Assembly: GCF_041080655.1 (NCBI RefSeq)
Contig: NZ_CP163525.1
Coordinates: forward strand, 2,294,001 to 2,358,000
Direction: 5' to 3'
Source of the DNA: Streptomyces sp. CG4
GTDB lineage: Bacteria; Actinomycetota; Actinomycetes; Streptomycetales; Streptomycetaceae
DNA length: 64,000 nt
This document shows positions 44,635 to 53,169 of this stretch, piece by piece (position 1 is the stretch's first letter; every line of letters begins with the position of its first letter). The notes under the pieces are model-generated. The model ran no database searches. It was not told the DNA's origin and was given only the letters and a program-made list of their open reading frames with translations. Made by a program: the position numbers and the translations under genes.

Positions 44635-46866
44635 TCAGGACGGGGATGAGAGCCAGGTCGGGAAGCGAAGGACGACCACCTTGGCGGTGCGGCTGCGGGC
44701 GACGGCGACACAGTTGCCGAGTACGTCCGGACCGCTGTGACCACCGCCTTCCAAGAAGGTGATGAGAATGGCGAACGGAGCGACCCGCAATCCGGCACGG
44801 GCGTCAGGGGCGGCGTCGGTCGAACTCTGCGGGCGCGAGAATTGGCTGCCAAAGGTGAAGATTTCCCCCAGCACGGTGACGCTGTCATCGATGCCGGGAG
44901 CACTGGCACGGAGCATGAAGGCGGGGTCCGTACCCGCTTCGACGACAACGCCGCACAGTTCCGCGAAGCGAGCCAGGTGGGCGGTGAAGGTGTGCAGTTC
45001 CGTGGACCGCAGCTCTCCCTCCGGACTGGTGAGGCAGTCTGTGAGGAAGTAGAGGAAGGCTCTGAGGACCTGATCCGCCGCCTGACGGCTGTGCGCACCG
45101 AACTGATCGGTAACGGCTTCCTCCCACAACTCGCCACGCAGGCGGCCGAATTCCTGCTCGACGAGTGGATCACGAAGCGATGGAGATTCGGGGAACGCCT
45201 CTTCGGAGAACGCCTCCGAGTAGGCTTCCCTGTGCTGCACGTGCTGCTCTTGTGGGCGGTCGGCCCCGATCGCCTGGTGCGTCATATGCAGATTGGCCGC
45301 CCCTTTTCGCAGGGCCTTGAGCAGCTCCTGTGAGGCATGGGCGAAGGGCTGCAGTTCCTCAGGCAGTCGATCGGCAGGGAAAGCCGCGATCGCGTCGAGA
45401 CTCTGTGCGGGCAGGCGTGTTCGCTGCGCGATATAGCGGCTGAGCGTCTCATAGGTGCGCCATGCATCGTGCCGGCTGACCAGGCAGGACAGTCGAGCGC
45501 GGGCCTGATCGGTGAAAGTGATCACGGGCGGTCCCGTGCCCGAGGTGTCGACGTTCAGCAGGCTACTGGTCAGCAACTCGGCGACGTCGGAGTTCGTGGC
45601 GTCCCGGATGACTTCCTGCCGGATGAGCTGCAACAACGGGAGGCTGAGTCGACGGAACGGAGAGCACAGGGCCGCCAGGCGCACGGCCGCGGGCTCGGCC
45701 GTGTTCATGAATGCCTGCACGGCGTTCTCGGCAGCTTCAGCGCTCTCGGCCTCGGTCATATCTCTGCTGAAGCGCAGGAAAGGCGAGGTGGCGTGTCCGT
45801 AAGGGCCGACGAGAACGGCCTCATAGCCCTCGGGTGCGCCACGGACGAACCCGTGAGCCCAGCGTTGCAGGGAGTGGGCGGTCAGGGTGAGGGTGGGAAT
45901 GGCCATATAGGGCTCGCGGAGGTTCACCACCCATTTCAAGTGTGGGGGAAGCTTCACCCGCAGGGCCGCGTTGCTGCTGCCTGGAATCCGGTTGCGGACA
46001 TGCACTGCAGGCAGGTCGAGGGCGGTTCGGTGCCAGAGCCTTGAAGGAAGCGGATTGGCGATGGACAGCGGAGCCCGCATGGCCCACTGGCGCAACAGTT
46101 GCCACACCGCGGACTCGTACCAGGCCGGCGCGGTGCAGTCGGACATGATCAGGAACAGACGGCGGTTCTCCGGACCCGCCGCATGCACTGCGTTGACGAA
46201 ATGGCCTCGTGCGTCCGTCACATAGGGATCGTGTCCGTCGGTGGTCAGATGCCAGCGACGGACGTGGCGGAAGGCACCCGTGTTTCCCAGCAGATTGATG
46301 AATTCCTCAATGGCGCCGTGCCATACCTCGGTCGTCAAATGAGTGTCGGTCACGACTACGACGTCGAACCACGGCTCCGGCAACGGGGCGAGAACCGGCA
46401 TGAGTTCACCACCACGAGCGTAGGAATCGATGGTGGCTTGCATGTCGAGCCCTGTTTGCCGGCCCCGCGGGTAGCGGCGCATGAAAGGGCGTAGCGAGCG
46501 TCCCAGTTCCACCGTCTGCGACAGGGCCCGCCCGGCCGCGACGGACACGGACGGTCCGGACAGTGGGGTGGAGATGTCCTCGAACTCCTCGTACAGCGGG
46601 TAGGAGCGGACCCGCTTGGTCGCCGGGCCGGAGGGGCGGGTGGAAGGGCCGGCGCCCTGAGGCTCCGGTTCGGGCTTCGTGGGGGCGTCGGCGACCTGTG
46701 CGGTGCCCTCTCGGGCATCCGGCCGCTGGTCAGCGCGCGCCGTGGGGTCAGCCGACGACGACGAAGCCGCAGCCAGCCACAGGGCGTCGGCCAGAGTGCG
46801 TGCGTCGACGTCCTGGTCCAGGCAGGCGATGAGGGCGTCGAGGGCCCGCCCGAGCGGCTCAGGCAC
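44635..46866 (-). CDS. vWA-like SAV_2336-family protein of a MoxR conflict operon
   Basis: A 743-residue protein, last in a four-gene operon. The N-terminal ~90 residues match SAV_2336-type proteins (LADALWLAAASS) and end in a Pro/Ala-rich linker. Residues ~165-330 look like a von Willebrand A-type fold: WFDVVVVTDTHLTTEVW with a degenerate metal motif at Asp174-Thr178, and FLIMSDCTAPAWYESAVWQL. The remainder is helical with an aspartate-rich tail. vWA proteins partner MoxR ATPases as adaptors. The GTG start overlaps the MoxR stop by 8 bases. Exact family assignment is from memory. Confidence 0.8.
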   Translation of the reverse strand: MPEPLGRALDALIACLDQDVDARTLADALWLAAASSSSADPTARADQRPDAREGTAQVADAPTKPEPEPQGAGPSTRPSGPATKRVRSYPLYEEFEDISTPLSGPSVSVAAGRALSQTVELGRSLRPFMRRYPRGRQTGLDMQATIDSYARGGELMPVLAPLPEPWFDVVVVTDTHLTTEVWHGAIEEFINLLGNTGAFRHVRRWHLTTDGHDPYVTDARGHFVNAVHAAGPENRRLFLIMSDCTAPAWYESAVWQLLRQWAMRAPLSIANPLPSRLWHRTALDLPAVHVRNRIPGSSNAALRVKLPPHLKWVVNLREPYMAIPTLTLTAHSLQRWAHGFVRGAPEGYEAVLVGPYGHATSPFLRFSRDMTEAESAEAAENAVQAFMNTAEPAAVRLAALCSPFRRLSLPLLQLIRQEVIRDATNSDVAELLTSSLLNVDTSGTGPPVITFTDQARARLSCLVSRHDAWRTYETLSRYIAQRTRLPAQSLDAIAAFPADRLPEELQPFAHASQELLKALRKGAANLHMTHQAIGADRPQEQHVQHREAYSEAFSEEAFPESPSLRDPLVEQEFGRLRGELWEEAVTDQFGAHSRQAADQVLRAFLYFLTDCLTSPEGELRSTELHTFTAHLARFAELCGVVVEAGTDPAFMLRASAPGIDDSVTVLGEIFTFGSQFSRPQSSTDAAPDARAGLRVAPFAILITFLEGGGHSGPDVLGNCVAVARSRTAKVVVLRFPTWLSSPS

Positions 46867-47827
46867 TGGACAGATCCCGTAGGAGCAGGCCGAGCAGCCT
46901 GTCGCGCTGAGCCTCGATCGGGGCGTTGCTGTCGGTGATGAGCTTGACCGCGTTGAGGAGCTGGTCCACGGCGAGGGCCTCCCCCATGGCGATCCGGTGC
47001 ACGAACTCCTCGATGAGGGCCTCGGCTTCTTCGCTCACGGCCAGTTCGAGATGTGCGGCCACTGCGGCCCGCAACAGGTCGGGCGTCATCGCGGGCATGT
47101 CGTACCGGATGCAACGGCGCAGGAACGGGGCGGGGAACTCCCGTTCGCCATTGCTGGTCATCACGATGAAGGGGAAACGGTCGCAGCTGACCTGGCCGTT
47201 GACGACCGGGTAGGGCTCGGAGTCTCCCGACGGGTCCTCGCCGTCCCCGCGCCATCGTTTGATCTCCACCTCCTTGCGGGCGTGCCGCACGAGTTCCGGG
47301 ATCTCGTACTGACCTCGTTCCAGGACATCGAGCAGGTCGCTGGGCAGGTCGAGATCGCTCTTGTCGATTTCATCGATCAGGAGCGCACGAGGCCGGTCGC
47401 CGCCCGGCAGCAGCGCGGTGCCCAGCGGGCCGAGTTGGAGGAACTGCGCGATGTCGTCCTCGACGGGGTCGGCCTTCGCCATCGACTGGGCAAGACGCAG
47501 GGTGTGAATGTGCCCCAGGGCGTCGTAGCGATAGAGAGCGTCCGACAGCGTGCTGCGGGAGGTGATGTGCCAGCGCAGCACCGGACCGAGGTGCAACTCG
47601 TCCGCCACTTGCTCGATCACTGACGACTTCCCGCTGCCGGCCGGACCGGTGATCAGCAGTGGCCGGTGCAGGAAGAGCGCCGCGTTCACGGCGTCGGGCA
47701 GCCCCTTCGGCGGCTGGAAAGTGCGCGGGGCGGAGTGGCGCGGAAAGGTCCGCCAAGGTGGAGGGGGCGGCAGTTCGGTGTCATGCGGTTCGCCGGTGCC
47801 TCGATAAAAGCTGTTCCAAGCCATCAC
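46859..47827 (-). CDS. MoxR-family AAA+ ATPase
   Basis: A 322-residue AAA+ ATPase with Walker A GPAGSGKS (61-68), Walker B LLIDEID (149-155), sensor-1 FIVMTSNGEREF and an arginine-finger region PAPFLRRCIRYD. An N-terminal Pro-rich stretch (LPPPPPWRTFP) precedes the core. MoxR ATPases remodel partner complexes together with vWA proteins; here both are adjacent and translationally coupled. Its GTG start overlaps the caspase-gene stop (GTGA). Expected to be cytoplasmic. It is the probable motor or sensor of the system. Confidence 0.92.
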   Translation of the reverse strand: MMAWNSFYRGTGEPHDTELPPPPPWRTFPRHSAPRTFQPPKGLPDAVNAALFLHRPLLITGPAGSGKSSVIEQVADELHLGPVLRWHITSRSTLSDALYRYDALGHIHTLRLAQSMAKADPVEDDIAQFLQLGPLGTALLPGGDRPRALLIDEIDKSDLDLPSDLLDVLERGQYEIPELVRHARKEVEIKRWRGDGEDPSGDSEPYPVVNGQVSCDRFPFIVMTSNGEREFPAPFLRRCIRYDMPAMTPDLLRAAVAAHLELAVSEEAEALIEEFVHRIAMGEALAVDQLLNAVKLITDSNAPIEAQRDRLLGLLLRDLSSA

Positions 47828-49962
47828 ACACTCCTCGCGGCCGGTGCCGCACTCGTCTGGAACCAGCGGCAGAATTCAAGCCAGGGCTTGTCGTGCCATG
47901 CCGCGCGCAGCAGGGCGAGTTCGGCCCAGCTCGTGTGATCACAGTCCTCGATCACCCCCTGGGTGGCGCCGTGCTCCTTGCACCAGCGCCATCGGTAGGC
48001 GTGTGTGAACTCAGCGGGCAGTCGTTCCCAGTTACGGACCAACTCCGCCAGCGGTTCACAAAGGATTGTCTGCTCGTCCGCCGGCCAGAGGAGGACCGGC
48101 GTATACGGCAGCAATGTCTGCAGGAGCACAGGAAAGCTCTGGTCGCGTTCACAGACACCGATGGCCCGAGGGTAGCGCCCCATTGCCAAGGCATCCGTCA
48201 GTCGCTCGATGTCCTCTACCTGCTGCATACCGAGCCAGTCGATGGGCGCGACGTCGCTGAAGGCATCGGCGCTGCACACGTCGAGTTGACGTTGGGCGAG
48301 GTCGTTCATGCCTCTCAGATGCCTGGGTTCCAGGAGCCGGTCCGACCAGCGCAATGTGACGCTGCGATCGACACCGAGCCGGTAGAGACCGACCTTGATC
48401 TCCTCGGGCCGCCAATGCGGGAACAGCGATGCCGGAACGACGATGTCGATATGCCCGAGGCGCACCCCCGCCGGGAGCTGATCCTCGGCCCAGTGCACCA
48501 CTTCGGGCAGCACCTGTTCCACACCGGCCTGAGTGGGGCCGCAGGAAAAGTGCCGCGGGGCGGAACATCCACTGCCGTGCCGAACCCAGGCCGAGACGGA
48601 TTCCGGCCAGTCCAGTCGCGCCGCATGCAAACTGATCACGGCACTGGCCTGCTGCTCTTCCTGCGCTGCTCGGACTTCTTCACGCGCGTCATTGAGTGCC
48701 ACGCCGAAATCACCCTTGGCCGCCCAGTCGTCGAGCGATACGTCGTCGAGATTCATTCCGCACACCTGCGCGAGAGCCACGATGCACCGAGCCAGCGCGA
48801 GATCGCAATTGAACATGCCGTCCATGCTCATGCCTCTGAGGGCTTCGTGCTGCAGGAAGTACCGCAGGAGGTCACCTCCCAGCAAGTCACCGGGAGGTCG
48901 CAAAGGATTCGTTCCGATGCGACGACGTTTGTTGAGTTCCTTCATGGCACGGGTAACTGTAAAGGTCGACAATGTTCTACCGGGCCAGCCGGTCGCAAAT
49001 TTCTCCGCTTCGCATGCCTGTATGAGCGCATGAGTCACCTCTACGACGCGCCCTGCACCGAGTGCGCTGCTGTGCCGGGCCCGCTCGCGCAGGTCCATCA
49101 GGTCCACCTGACCGTCCGACGGCCACGGTCCCGATGCCTCCGGCCAGACACGCAGGGCGGCGCGCAGATCCAGGGCACCGATCTCGCTGAGCTGAGCGGA
49201 GGACTGCGGCGCGTGATACCGGGCGTTCAGCGCCAGCCACAGCCCTTCCTCGGCCGCGGTCAGCGACCCGTCGTAGTCCAGTGCCGCGGCTTCCTGCTGG
49301 TCGAGCTTTTGCATGAGCGCCAGGCGATATCTGCGCAACGGCACGAACTCGTCGGTGTCGTCGAAACCGTCACTGATCCACCGGACGATCTCGCGGGTGA
49401 AATCCAGGTTGTAAGCCGCTTGTTGTGACTGTGATGCCGTGAGCACGGACAGGCGCTTTCGCCCCTGCGCATAGCCCCCGAGCAGAGCGGCCGAGTCGGG
49501 AAGTCCGGCACCGGCACTGCATGTGTCCAAAAGGACGATGACTCCCGGAATGCCCATTCGGTCGACCGCGCACGTAATCAAGTGATTCACGTTCACCGAG
49601 GAGGTGATGTCCTCGCACTGGGTGTCGGCGGCCATGTAATAGAGGGTGTTGGAACCGGGCGGAGACTGTCCATGGCCCATGAAAGCCAGAACCAGGACGG
49701 CATGAGCCTCGCCGGCACGTATGATCGCCTCTTTGACCGCCGCTTCCACAGTGCTGCTCGCCGCATGGCCCGAGCGGACTTCCGACGCCAGAGGCGCCGG
49801 GCTGGACTCACAAGCGCCGAGCGCGGGGTCGGTCAGCACCGCGTGCAGTGCCGCGGCGGTGTCCGCCAGGTCCGGTAACTCTTCGTCCTCGTCCGCGCAT
49901 TGCGTTGCCACGACCAGAGCATGCCGGGGATGTCTTAACTCGGTTCCCAGAGCACGTCTCAT
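47824..49962 (-). CDS. Caspase-like protease fused to a VMAP-type C-terminal domain
   Basis: A 712-residue protein. Residues ~10-200 form a C14 caspase-like domain with the catalytic dyad His97 (FMGHGQ) and Cys148 (LLDTCSAG). A helical middle (~230-430) follows. The C-terminal ~270 residues (GHIDIVVPASLFPHWRPEE, RSVTLRWSDRL, VLLWPADEQ, WLEF) resemble the vWA-MoxR associated protein C-terminal domain (VMAP-C). In such systems the VMAP protein is regulated by MoxR and vWA partners and carries an effector. Leu9 and Leu29 are encoded by TTA, the rare bldA codon in Streptomyces. The ATG overlaps the upstream stop (ATGA). Confidence 0.85.
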   Translation of the reverse strand: MRRALGTELRHPRHALVVATQCADEDEELPDLADTAAALHAVLTDPALGACESSPAPLASEVRSGHAASSTVEAAVKEAIIRAGEAHAVLVLAFMGHGQSPPGSNTLYYMAADTQCEDITSSVNVNHLITCAVDRMGIPGVIVLLDTCSAGAGLPDSAALLGGYAQGRKRLSVLTASQSQQAAYNLDFTREIVRWISDGFDDTDEFVPLRRYRLALMQKLDQQEAAALDYDGSLTAAEEGLWLALNARYHAPQSSAQLSEIGALDLRAALRVWPEASGPWPSDGQVDLMDLRERARHSSALGAGRVVEVTHALIQACEAEKFATGWPGRTLSTFTVTRAMKELNKRRRIGTNPLRPPGDLLGGDLLRYFLQHEALRGMSMDGMFNCDLALARCIVALAQVCGMNLDDVSLDDWAAKGDFGVALNDAREEVRAAQEEQQASAVISLHAARLDWPESVSAWVRHGSGCSAPRHFSCGPTQAGVEQVLPEVVHWAEDQLPAGVRLGHIDIVVPASLFPHWRPEEIKVGLYRLGVDRSVTLRWSDRLLEPRHLRGMNDLAQRQLDVCSADAFSDVAPIDWLGMQQVEDIERLTDALAMGRYPRAIGVCERDQSFPVLLQTLLPYTPVLLWPADEQTILCEPLAELVRNWERLPAEFTHAYRWRWCKEHGATQGVIEDCDHTSWAELALLRAAWHDKPWLEFCRWFQTSAAPAARSV

Positions 49963-50966
49963 GAGGCGGATTGCCCAAGGCGCGTCAGCGTCTGCATGAC
50001 CGGACCCGCTATTTCAGGTCGCCGAAGGTAGGACAGGGCCGAATGCGTCCAGAAGGCTCGCGACGACAACGCCAGGGGCTCGGGAAGCACCCCGTGCTCA
50101 TTGGGCAGGATGACGTCGCACAGGCGCCGCAGTGGCACCACGGGGTCATCCCCGTCCCAGGCGTCGAGCCAGCGTTTCACTCCGGAAGGTACGGCCGGCG
50201 GATGCGGGCTAAGGCGCGGCCATATGAAGGCGTTCATGGCGATCGGCGCCCCGACGGTGACGAACAGTTCCACCTGCCCGGCATAGGAAGCCAGCGCTTC
50301 TAAAGCCACGACGGAGCCGAGCGAGTGGCCGATGACGACCGCCGGCCGGGAAGGGTCGAGGGCACGCGTGATCCGGTGACGGATCCGCTCGTCCAGCGTC
50401 GTGACGGTCCCGTTCTCGTCGGTTGTCCGCTCTTTGCGTCGCAGATAGCGGCCCGGCTGGGACAGGATGGACAGACACCGCGCCGCGCTGGCCCGTTGCA
50501 GCCCCAGTTGGACCCCCGGTACGCGAGCCAACGCGGCACACACCGCGGCCGCCTGCCGCGCCGGGGACAGAAGTCCCTGAGCACGCCTGTCCCGGGGTTC
50601 CGACTCCAGATAGAGGCAGGCCTGCGCACGAATGCGTGTCAGCTCCGTCGACGGTGGACCGGCTCCGTCCATCGTGTCGATGTACTCGACGACCAGGGCG
50701 AGCGTCACCAGTGCGGCGTCGTCGTCGAGTTCGTCCCCGTTCGCCGCGGCGCCCTGAGCACCCCGACGCCTGAAGAGATCGCTGTAGTCCGCGAAATGGC
50801 TGTCCGCGAGCCAGTCCGCCGTCAACGCTGAAATGTGGTTCTGGTATCCCGCCGAGCGGGCACCCTCGGCCAAGGCCCGCTTCCAGTCGCGGCGCTCTTC
50901 CTCGGCGTCGCGTGATCCCCCGATCCCGTGTACCAACAACAGCTGTGGCTTCGCCGTCGTCCCCAC
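49959..50966 (-). CDS. Alpha/beta hydrolase of the conflict operon
   Basis: A 335-residue alpha/beta hydrolase, first gene of the operon. It has the oxyanion-strand motif LLLVHGIGG, the nucleophile elbow GHSLGS with Ser215, a likely Asp in DGDDPVVP (271-278) and the catalytic His in FWTHSAL (His308), so the triad looks intact. No signal peptide is visible. The GTG start at 50966 follows GGGGGGAG closely. Leu222 is encoded by TTA. Tight coupling to the caspase gene suggests a second effector, perhaps a lipase or esterase, but the substrate is unknown. Confidence 0.85.
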   Translation of the reverse strand: MGTTAKPQLLLVHGIGGSRDAEEERRDWKRALAEGARSAGYQNHISALTADWLADSHFADYSDLFRRRGAQGAAANGDELDDDAALVTLALVVEYIDTMDGAGPPSTELTRIRAQACLYLESEPRDRRAQGLLSPARQAAAVCAALARVPGVQLGLQRASAARCLSILSQPGRYLRRKERTTDENGTVTTLDERIRHRITRALDPSRPAVVIGHSLGSVVALEALASYAGQVELFVTVGAPIAMNAFIWPRLSPHPPAVPSGVKRWLDAWDGDDPVVPLRRLCDVILPNEHGVLPEPLALSSRAFWTHSALSYLRRPEIAGPVMQTLTRLGQSAS

Positions 50967-51149
50967 GGCTCCCCCCTACTTACCCCACCCCTGGAGGCGC
51001 AACGTACCTCACACCGGGCCGCCCCCAACCCCGATTCCGCGGAACTGCCGCAGCCACGATGACACCGCGCGCCGCACCGCCTTGAGAGTAGTTCTGTGCC
51101 CCGGCACACCCGCGCCGGAAACATGGATGTTCCTGCGACCGCGGGCAAC

Positions 51150-51376
51150 CATGCCGAGGCAGGCATGTGCACCGGCCGGACGGAGAGGGAGCCGCCGTAC
51201 GAGGAGGCGGTGACCGCGTTCGCCGCCGGGCGAACGCATGCCCGCGTTCCGCAAGACACCGGGCCGCCCATCCGAGCCGACGCCCTCGGCACCGCCCTGG
51301 TCCACCTGACGGCATTACGGCTGCGAGCCCTTCGACCGGCTGCCGGTGGTGCCGCCGGAGCGGGTCGGGGAGGAGC
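51150..51376 (+). pseudogene. Decayed copy of the treY 3' end
   Basis: This stretch matches treY from about 43978 to its stop, with substitutions and two internal deletions. Clear shared blocks are GAGCCGCCGTACGAGGAGGC, CTCGGCACCGCCCTGGTCCA, TACGGCTGCGAGC and TTCGACCGGCTGCCGGTGGT. Reading frame is lost. It is in the same orientation as treY and lies just beyond the promoter end of the conflict operon, so the two treY sequences flank the island as direct repeats. Confidence 0.85.
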
Positions 51377-51504
51377 AGGCGGCTCAGCGGGGGCCGGTGG
51401 CCAGCCGGCACCGCTCGTACGGCCGTTCCGGCAGTGCGCCCAGCTCGGCGCAGGTGGCTTGCAGGAGGTTCACGAAGGCTTCGGCTGCTCCGGTGGCCGG
51501 CCTG

Positions 51505-51660
51505 CACGTGTCCGAGATGATTGCCGAGAGCCAGCTGATCGTCGGCTGGGACGCCGAGCCCGCGGACGTGGCCCGGCATGTGCACGCGCACCCCACCCTG
51601 TCGGAGGCGGTGGGCGAGGTGTTCCTGACCCTCGCGGGTCGCGGACTGCATCAGCAGTGA
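51505..51660 (+). pseudogene. C-terminal fragment of dihydrolipoamide dehydrogenase
   Basis: In one frame ending at a TGA (51658-51660) the sequence reads EMIAESQLIVGWDAEPADVA, then HAHPTLSEAVGE and LAGRGLHQQ. This is the interface-domain end of an lpdA-type flavoprotein, including the His-Pro-Thr-x-Ser-Glu motif. The rest of the gene is absent. On the other strand at 51384-51500 a short LLQATCAELGALPERP segment looks protein-like but is unidentified. Confidence 0.75.
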
Positions 51661-51755
51661 GCCCACGGCACGCACGGCCCGCGGCGCGCCCCGCGCCTGT
51701 GTCCGGGCGCCCCCGGTAGCCTCCCCCGCCGGATGCTTGACAGTTCACCCTTCCC

Positions 51756-53048
51756 GTGCGGGACTTGGAGGGCGAAGCCGGGCGGAACAAGTCGGGGGTG
51801 AGTCTTCTGCCGGAGCTGCGCTACCCCAGCGTTCCCGAACTGGTCGCCTCCGCACAGGCGTTGGCCGCTCAGGGACCAGGGCTGTGTTCGCTCAGGCAGG
51901 TAGGCGTCTCGCGCGCGGGCAGACCCTTGCACCTGCTGTCGGTGGGGCACGCCCGGCGGGCGGTGCTGGTGGTGGCCGGTGCCCACGCCAACGAGCCGAC
52001 CGGGGGCTCCACCCTGCGGGTGCTCGCCGAACGCGTGCTGGCCGAACGGGAGTTGCGGGCGGACACGTCCTGGCACTTCCTGCTGTGCGCGGATCCGGAC
52101 GGCGCGAGCCTGCATGTGACGCCGGCGCCGCGCAGTCTGCTCGACTACCACCTCGGCTTCTACCGGCCGCCGGGCGCGGAGCAGCCGGAGTGGTCGCCGT
52201 CCGTGCTGCCGCCGGACCGGCTGCCGCCCGAGACCCGGGCGCTGACCGGGCTCATCGACGAGCTGCGGCCCTACCTCCAGGTGACCTTGCACGGCACCGA
52301 TCTGGGCGGCAGCTGGGTGCAGTTGACCAGGGACGTGCCGGGGCTGGCCGAACCGTTCGCCAAGTCCGCGGCGCAACTGCACATCCCGGTGGAGACGGGC
52401 GCCTCGGACGCGGCCGGCTGGCCGGCCTCCGGCCCCGGGGTGCATGTCATGCCCGGCCCGGAGACGGGCGCCGCCTACCCGAGCATGCCGGACGACGCAC
52501 GGCACAGCACCTGGTACCACGCGCATCGCTACGGCGGTCTGACGGCCGTGGTGGAGGTGCCGATGTGGGCCAGCGACCTGGTGGACGACCCGGCGCCGCA
52601 CCCGGCACCGGCGGCGGCGATGCGGCGCCTGGCGCAGCGGCTGCTGCGGGACGCGCTGGAGGTGGAGGGGGTGTTCACCGACGCGCTGCCCCGCCTCGAC
52701 GGCGTGGACGGTCCGCTGCTGCGGGCGGCGCGCTGGGCGTTGGAGCTGATCCCGGGCCTGGCCGAGGACTGGACCCACACCGCACCCGCCGCCACGACCA
52801 TGGCGTACGTCGGCAGTGTGGACGCCTTCGGCCGGCGGCTGCCGCTGCGGGCGGCAGCGATGCTGCTGCGGGTGCTGCGGGAGACGGACGACCGGGCGGC
52901 GCCGCACCTGGAGCAGCTCGTCGCCACCTGGTGCGAGGCCTTCGCGGCGCGGTTCCGGGCCCGCTGGGTGCCGTTGGAGCACCAGGTGGAGCACCAGTCC
53001 CGTACGGTGCTGGTGGCGGCGCAGCAGGCCCGGGAGCGGATGGTGTAG
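51756..53048 (+). CDS. M14-family zinc carboxypeptidase
   Basis: A protein of up to 430 residues. Zinc ligands are visible in AGAHANEPTGG (His and Glu of HxxE) and VTLHGTDLGGS (second His), and the catalytic Glu in AVVEVPMW. This fits the M14 metallocarboxypeptidase fold. No signal peptide is evident, so it is probably cytoplasmic and may process cell-wall peptides or small dipeptides. The GTG at 51756 gives the longest reading; a GTG at 51798 (VSLLPELRYP) is equally plausible. Confidence 0.87.
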   Translation: MRDLEGEAGRNKSGVSLLPELRYPSVPELVASAQALAAQGPGLCSLRQVGVSRAGRPLHLLSVGHARRAVLVVAGAHANEPTGGSTLRVLAERVLAERELRADTSWHFLLCADPDGASLHVTPAPRSLLDYHLGFYRPPGAEQPEWSPSVLPPDRLPPETRALTGLIDELRPYLQVTLHGTDLGGSWVQLTRDVPGLAEPFAKSAAQLHIPVETGASDAAGWPASGPGVHVMPGPETGAAYPSMPDDARHSTWYHAHRYGGLTAVVEVPMWASDLVDDPAPHPAPAAAMRRLAQRLLRDALEVEGVFTDALPRLDGVDGPLLRAARWALELIPGLAEDWTHTAPAATTMAYVGSVDAFGRRLPLRAAAMLLRVLRETDDRAAPHLEQLVATWCEAFAARFRARWVPLEHQVEHQSRTVLVAAQQARERMV

Positions 53049-53050
53049 GA

Positions 53051-53086
53051 CCTTCGCACCGCCCGTGGCCTTCGCACCGCCCGTGC
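53051..53086 (+). repeat. 18-bp tandem duplication after the carboxypeptidase gene
   Basis: CCTTCGCACCGCCCGTGG and CCTTCGCACCGCCCGTGC stand head to tail immediately after the stop codon. Confidence 0.85.
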
Positions 53087-53169
53087 CGCCTGCCCGCGCC
53101 AGCCGAGCCCCTCTGCCCGCCCCCGCCCCGCCCGGACCCGTGCCGCGCCGCGCCGCCCGCCAGCCGGGG

